NCBI GenBank assembly: GCA_030603695.1
Contig: JAUVXF010000003.1
Coordinates: forward strand, 1-64,000
From: Natronohydrobacter sp.
GTDB taxonomy: Bacteria > Pseudomonadota > Alphaproteobacteria > Rhodobacterales > Rhodobacteraceae
Direction of reading: 5' to 3'
DNA: 64,000 nucleotides
Both the position numbers and the translations under genes were made by a program. This document shows positions 63,198 to 64,000 of the stretch, piece by piece. The notes under the pieces are model-generated. The model did not search any database. It worked only from the letters and a program-made list of their open reading frames with translations, and was not told where the DNA came from. Numbering within the stretch: the stretch's first letter is position 1; every line of letters starts with the position of its first letter.

Positions 63198-64000
63198 TGC
63201 GCGCGGCGGGCCTCGATCGCTTGCCAGATCAGCGCCGCGCCATTGGTGCCGTCAAAGCGCTCCAATTCTTGCAGGCCAGTGGGCGAGGTGACGTTGATTT
63301 CTGTCAGGTAATCGCCGATCACATCTATCCCCACAAAAATCTGGCCCTTTTCACGCAAAAGCGGGCCGATGGCGGCGCAGATTTCGCGGTCGCGCGCGGT
63401 CAGGCCAATTTTCTCTGGCCGTCCGCCAACATGCATGTTGGATCGTGTCTCTCCCACGGCAGGGACGCGGTTGATCGCGCCAATGGCTTCGCCATCCACC
63501 AGAATGATGCGTTTATCACCGGCGCTGACAGCGGGAAGATATTTTTGCACGATCAAGGGTTCGCGGCTGATGCCTGTAAACAACTCATGCAGAGAGGCCA
63601 GATTGCGGTCATTCGGGTCAAGCCGGAACACACCTGCGCCACCATTTCCGTATAGAGGCTTGAGGATCACATCCCCATGCTCTGCCTTGAAGGTGCGGAT
63701 CGTGGCCAGATCGCGCGCGATCATGGTGGGGGGGGTGAGGTCAGGAAATTGCAGCACCAACAGTTTTTCGGGGTAATTTCGCACCCAGAACGGATCATTG
63801 ACCACCAATGTCTTGGGATGGATCATGTCCAGAAGGTGGGTGGTGGTGATATAGCCCATATCAAAGGGCGGGTCTTGGCGCAGCCAGACCACATCCATCG
63901 TTGCAAGATCGATCAGCGCTTCGTCCTGAAAGGTGACATGCGCATTCTTTACCCGCTGCAACGTAACTTCGCGCGCCAGCGCCAGAACGCGCCCTTCGCG
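63194..64000 (-). CDS. gshB: Glutathione synthetase GshB (N-terminus outside the window)
   Basis: At least 268 residues are visible; roughly 40-45 N-terminal residues lie past the edge. Internal motifs: [40 protein letters not shown] and [20 protein letters not shown]. The enzyme adds glycine to gamma-glutamylcysteine, an ATP-grasp reaction. The frame stays open to base 64000, so the TTG at 63961 is not the start. Followed by the hydrolase with an ATGA overlap. Confidence 0.95.
   Translation of the reverse strand, partial: REGRVLALAREVTLQRVKNAHVTFQDEALIDLATMDVVWLRQDPPFDMGYITTTHLLDMIHPKTLVVNDPFWVRNYPEKLLVLQFPDLTPPTMIARDLATIRTFKAEHGDVILKPLYGNGGAGVFRLDPNDRNLASLHELFTGISREPLIVQKYLPAVSAGDKRIILVDGEAIGAINRVPAVGETRSNMHVGGRPEKIGLTARDREICAAIGPLLREKGQIFVGIDVIGDYLTEINVTSPTGLQELERFDGTNGAALIWQAIEARRAQ

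Overview
The window reads as a chromosomal segment of a Rhodobacterales alphaproteobacterium (Roseobacter/Rhodobacter type). Evidence is the set of family-typical neighbourhoods: surE-pcm-nlpD; ftsW-murG-murC-DUF2484; a cysG-DUF2849-cysI-cysH-DUF934-fpr sulfate assimilation operon; a DUF1476-purC-purS block; a split B12-dependent methionine synthase; an RpoH of the RpoHII kind; and a CtrA-like box before comM. Base composition is moderately GC-rich throughout. No tRNA, rRNA operon, CRISPR array or prophage was seen. Mobile DNA appears only at the left edge.

Layout. 1-6640: a minus-strand chemotaxis operon (STAS protein, cheY, cheA, cheW, receptor, cheW, cheR, cheB). Its last gene, cheB, is cut by the end of an IS256-family element that runs off the window. 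6914-13601: a three-gene minus-strand cluster of two transglutaminase-like proteins around a circularly permuted ATP-grasp/alpha-E fusion, chemistry unknown. 13866-20098: mixed housekeeping and accessory genes (LysE-type exporter, coaD, TbpB-barrel-like lipoprotein, MFS transporter, AlkA-like glycosylase, esterase, HNH nuclease, CBS protein). 20116-24641: eda under a clear LacI-type operator, surE-pcm-nlpD, the RNase P RNA and rpmG. 24684-32110: gatB, a lytic transglycosylase-like lipoprotein, a four-gene persulfide/sulfur module with a good promoter, ald with divergent Lrp-type regulator, mscL, ytoQ.

32262-43111: PIMT-like methyltransferase, tolC, PopZ-like protein, YcgN, a ligase-associated helicase and nuclease (LhrC-type and PdeM), then ftsW-murG-murC-DUF2484. 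The division cluster stops there at a palindromic repeat instead of continuing into murB. 43133-47612: a GMC oxidoreductase divergent from an NMT1-type ABC importer. 47873-53230: the assimilatory sulfate reduction operon. 53289-55173: corrinoid protein and homocysteine methyltransferase. 55346-59600: ATPase zeta-like inhibitor, purC, purS, then coaBC-dut-moeB-like on the minus strand. 59747-64000: rpoHII, comM, an HSL-type hydrolase and glutathione synthetase, cut by the right edge.

Themes. Sulfur metabolism recurs: persulfide oxidation and transport, sulfate reduction to sulfide, the methyl transfer to homocysteine, and glutathione. Envelope growth is the second theme: ftsW, murG, murC, a degenerate LytM protein, tolC, mscL. 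Several minus-strand operons are tightly coupled through ATGA stop/start overlaps. Three places look like synteny breaks: the IS in cheB, the missing murB after DUF2484, and purS without purQ. I found no unmistakably new system. The least understood coherent unit is the transglutaminase/ATP-grasp/alpha-E cluster.
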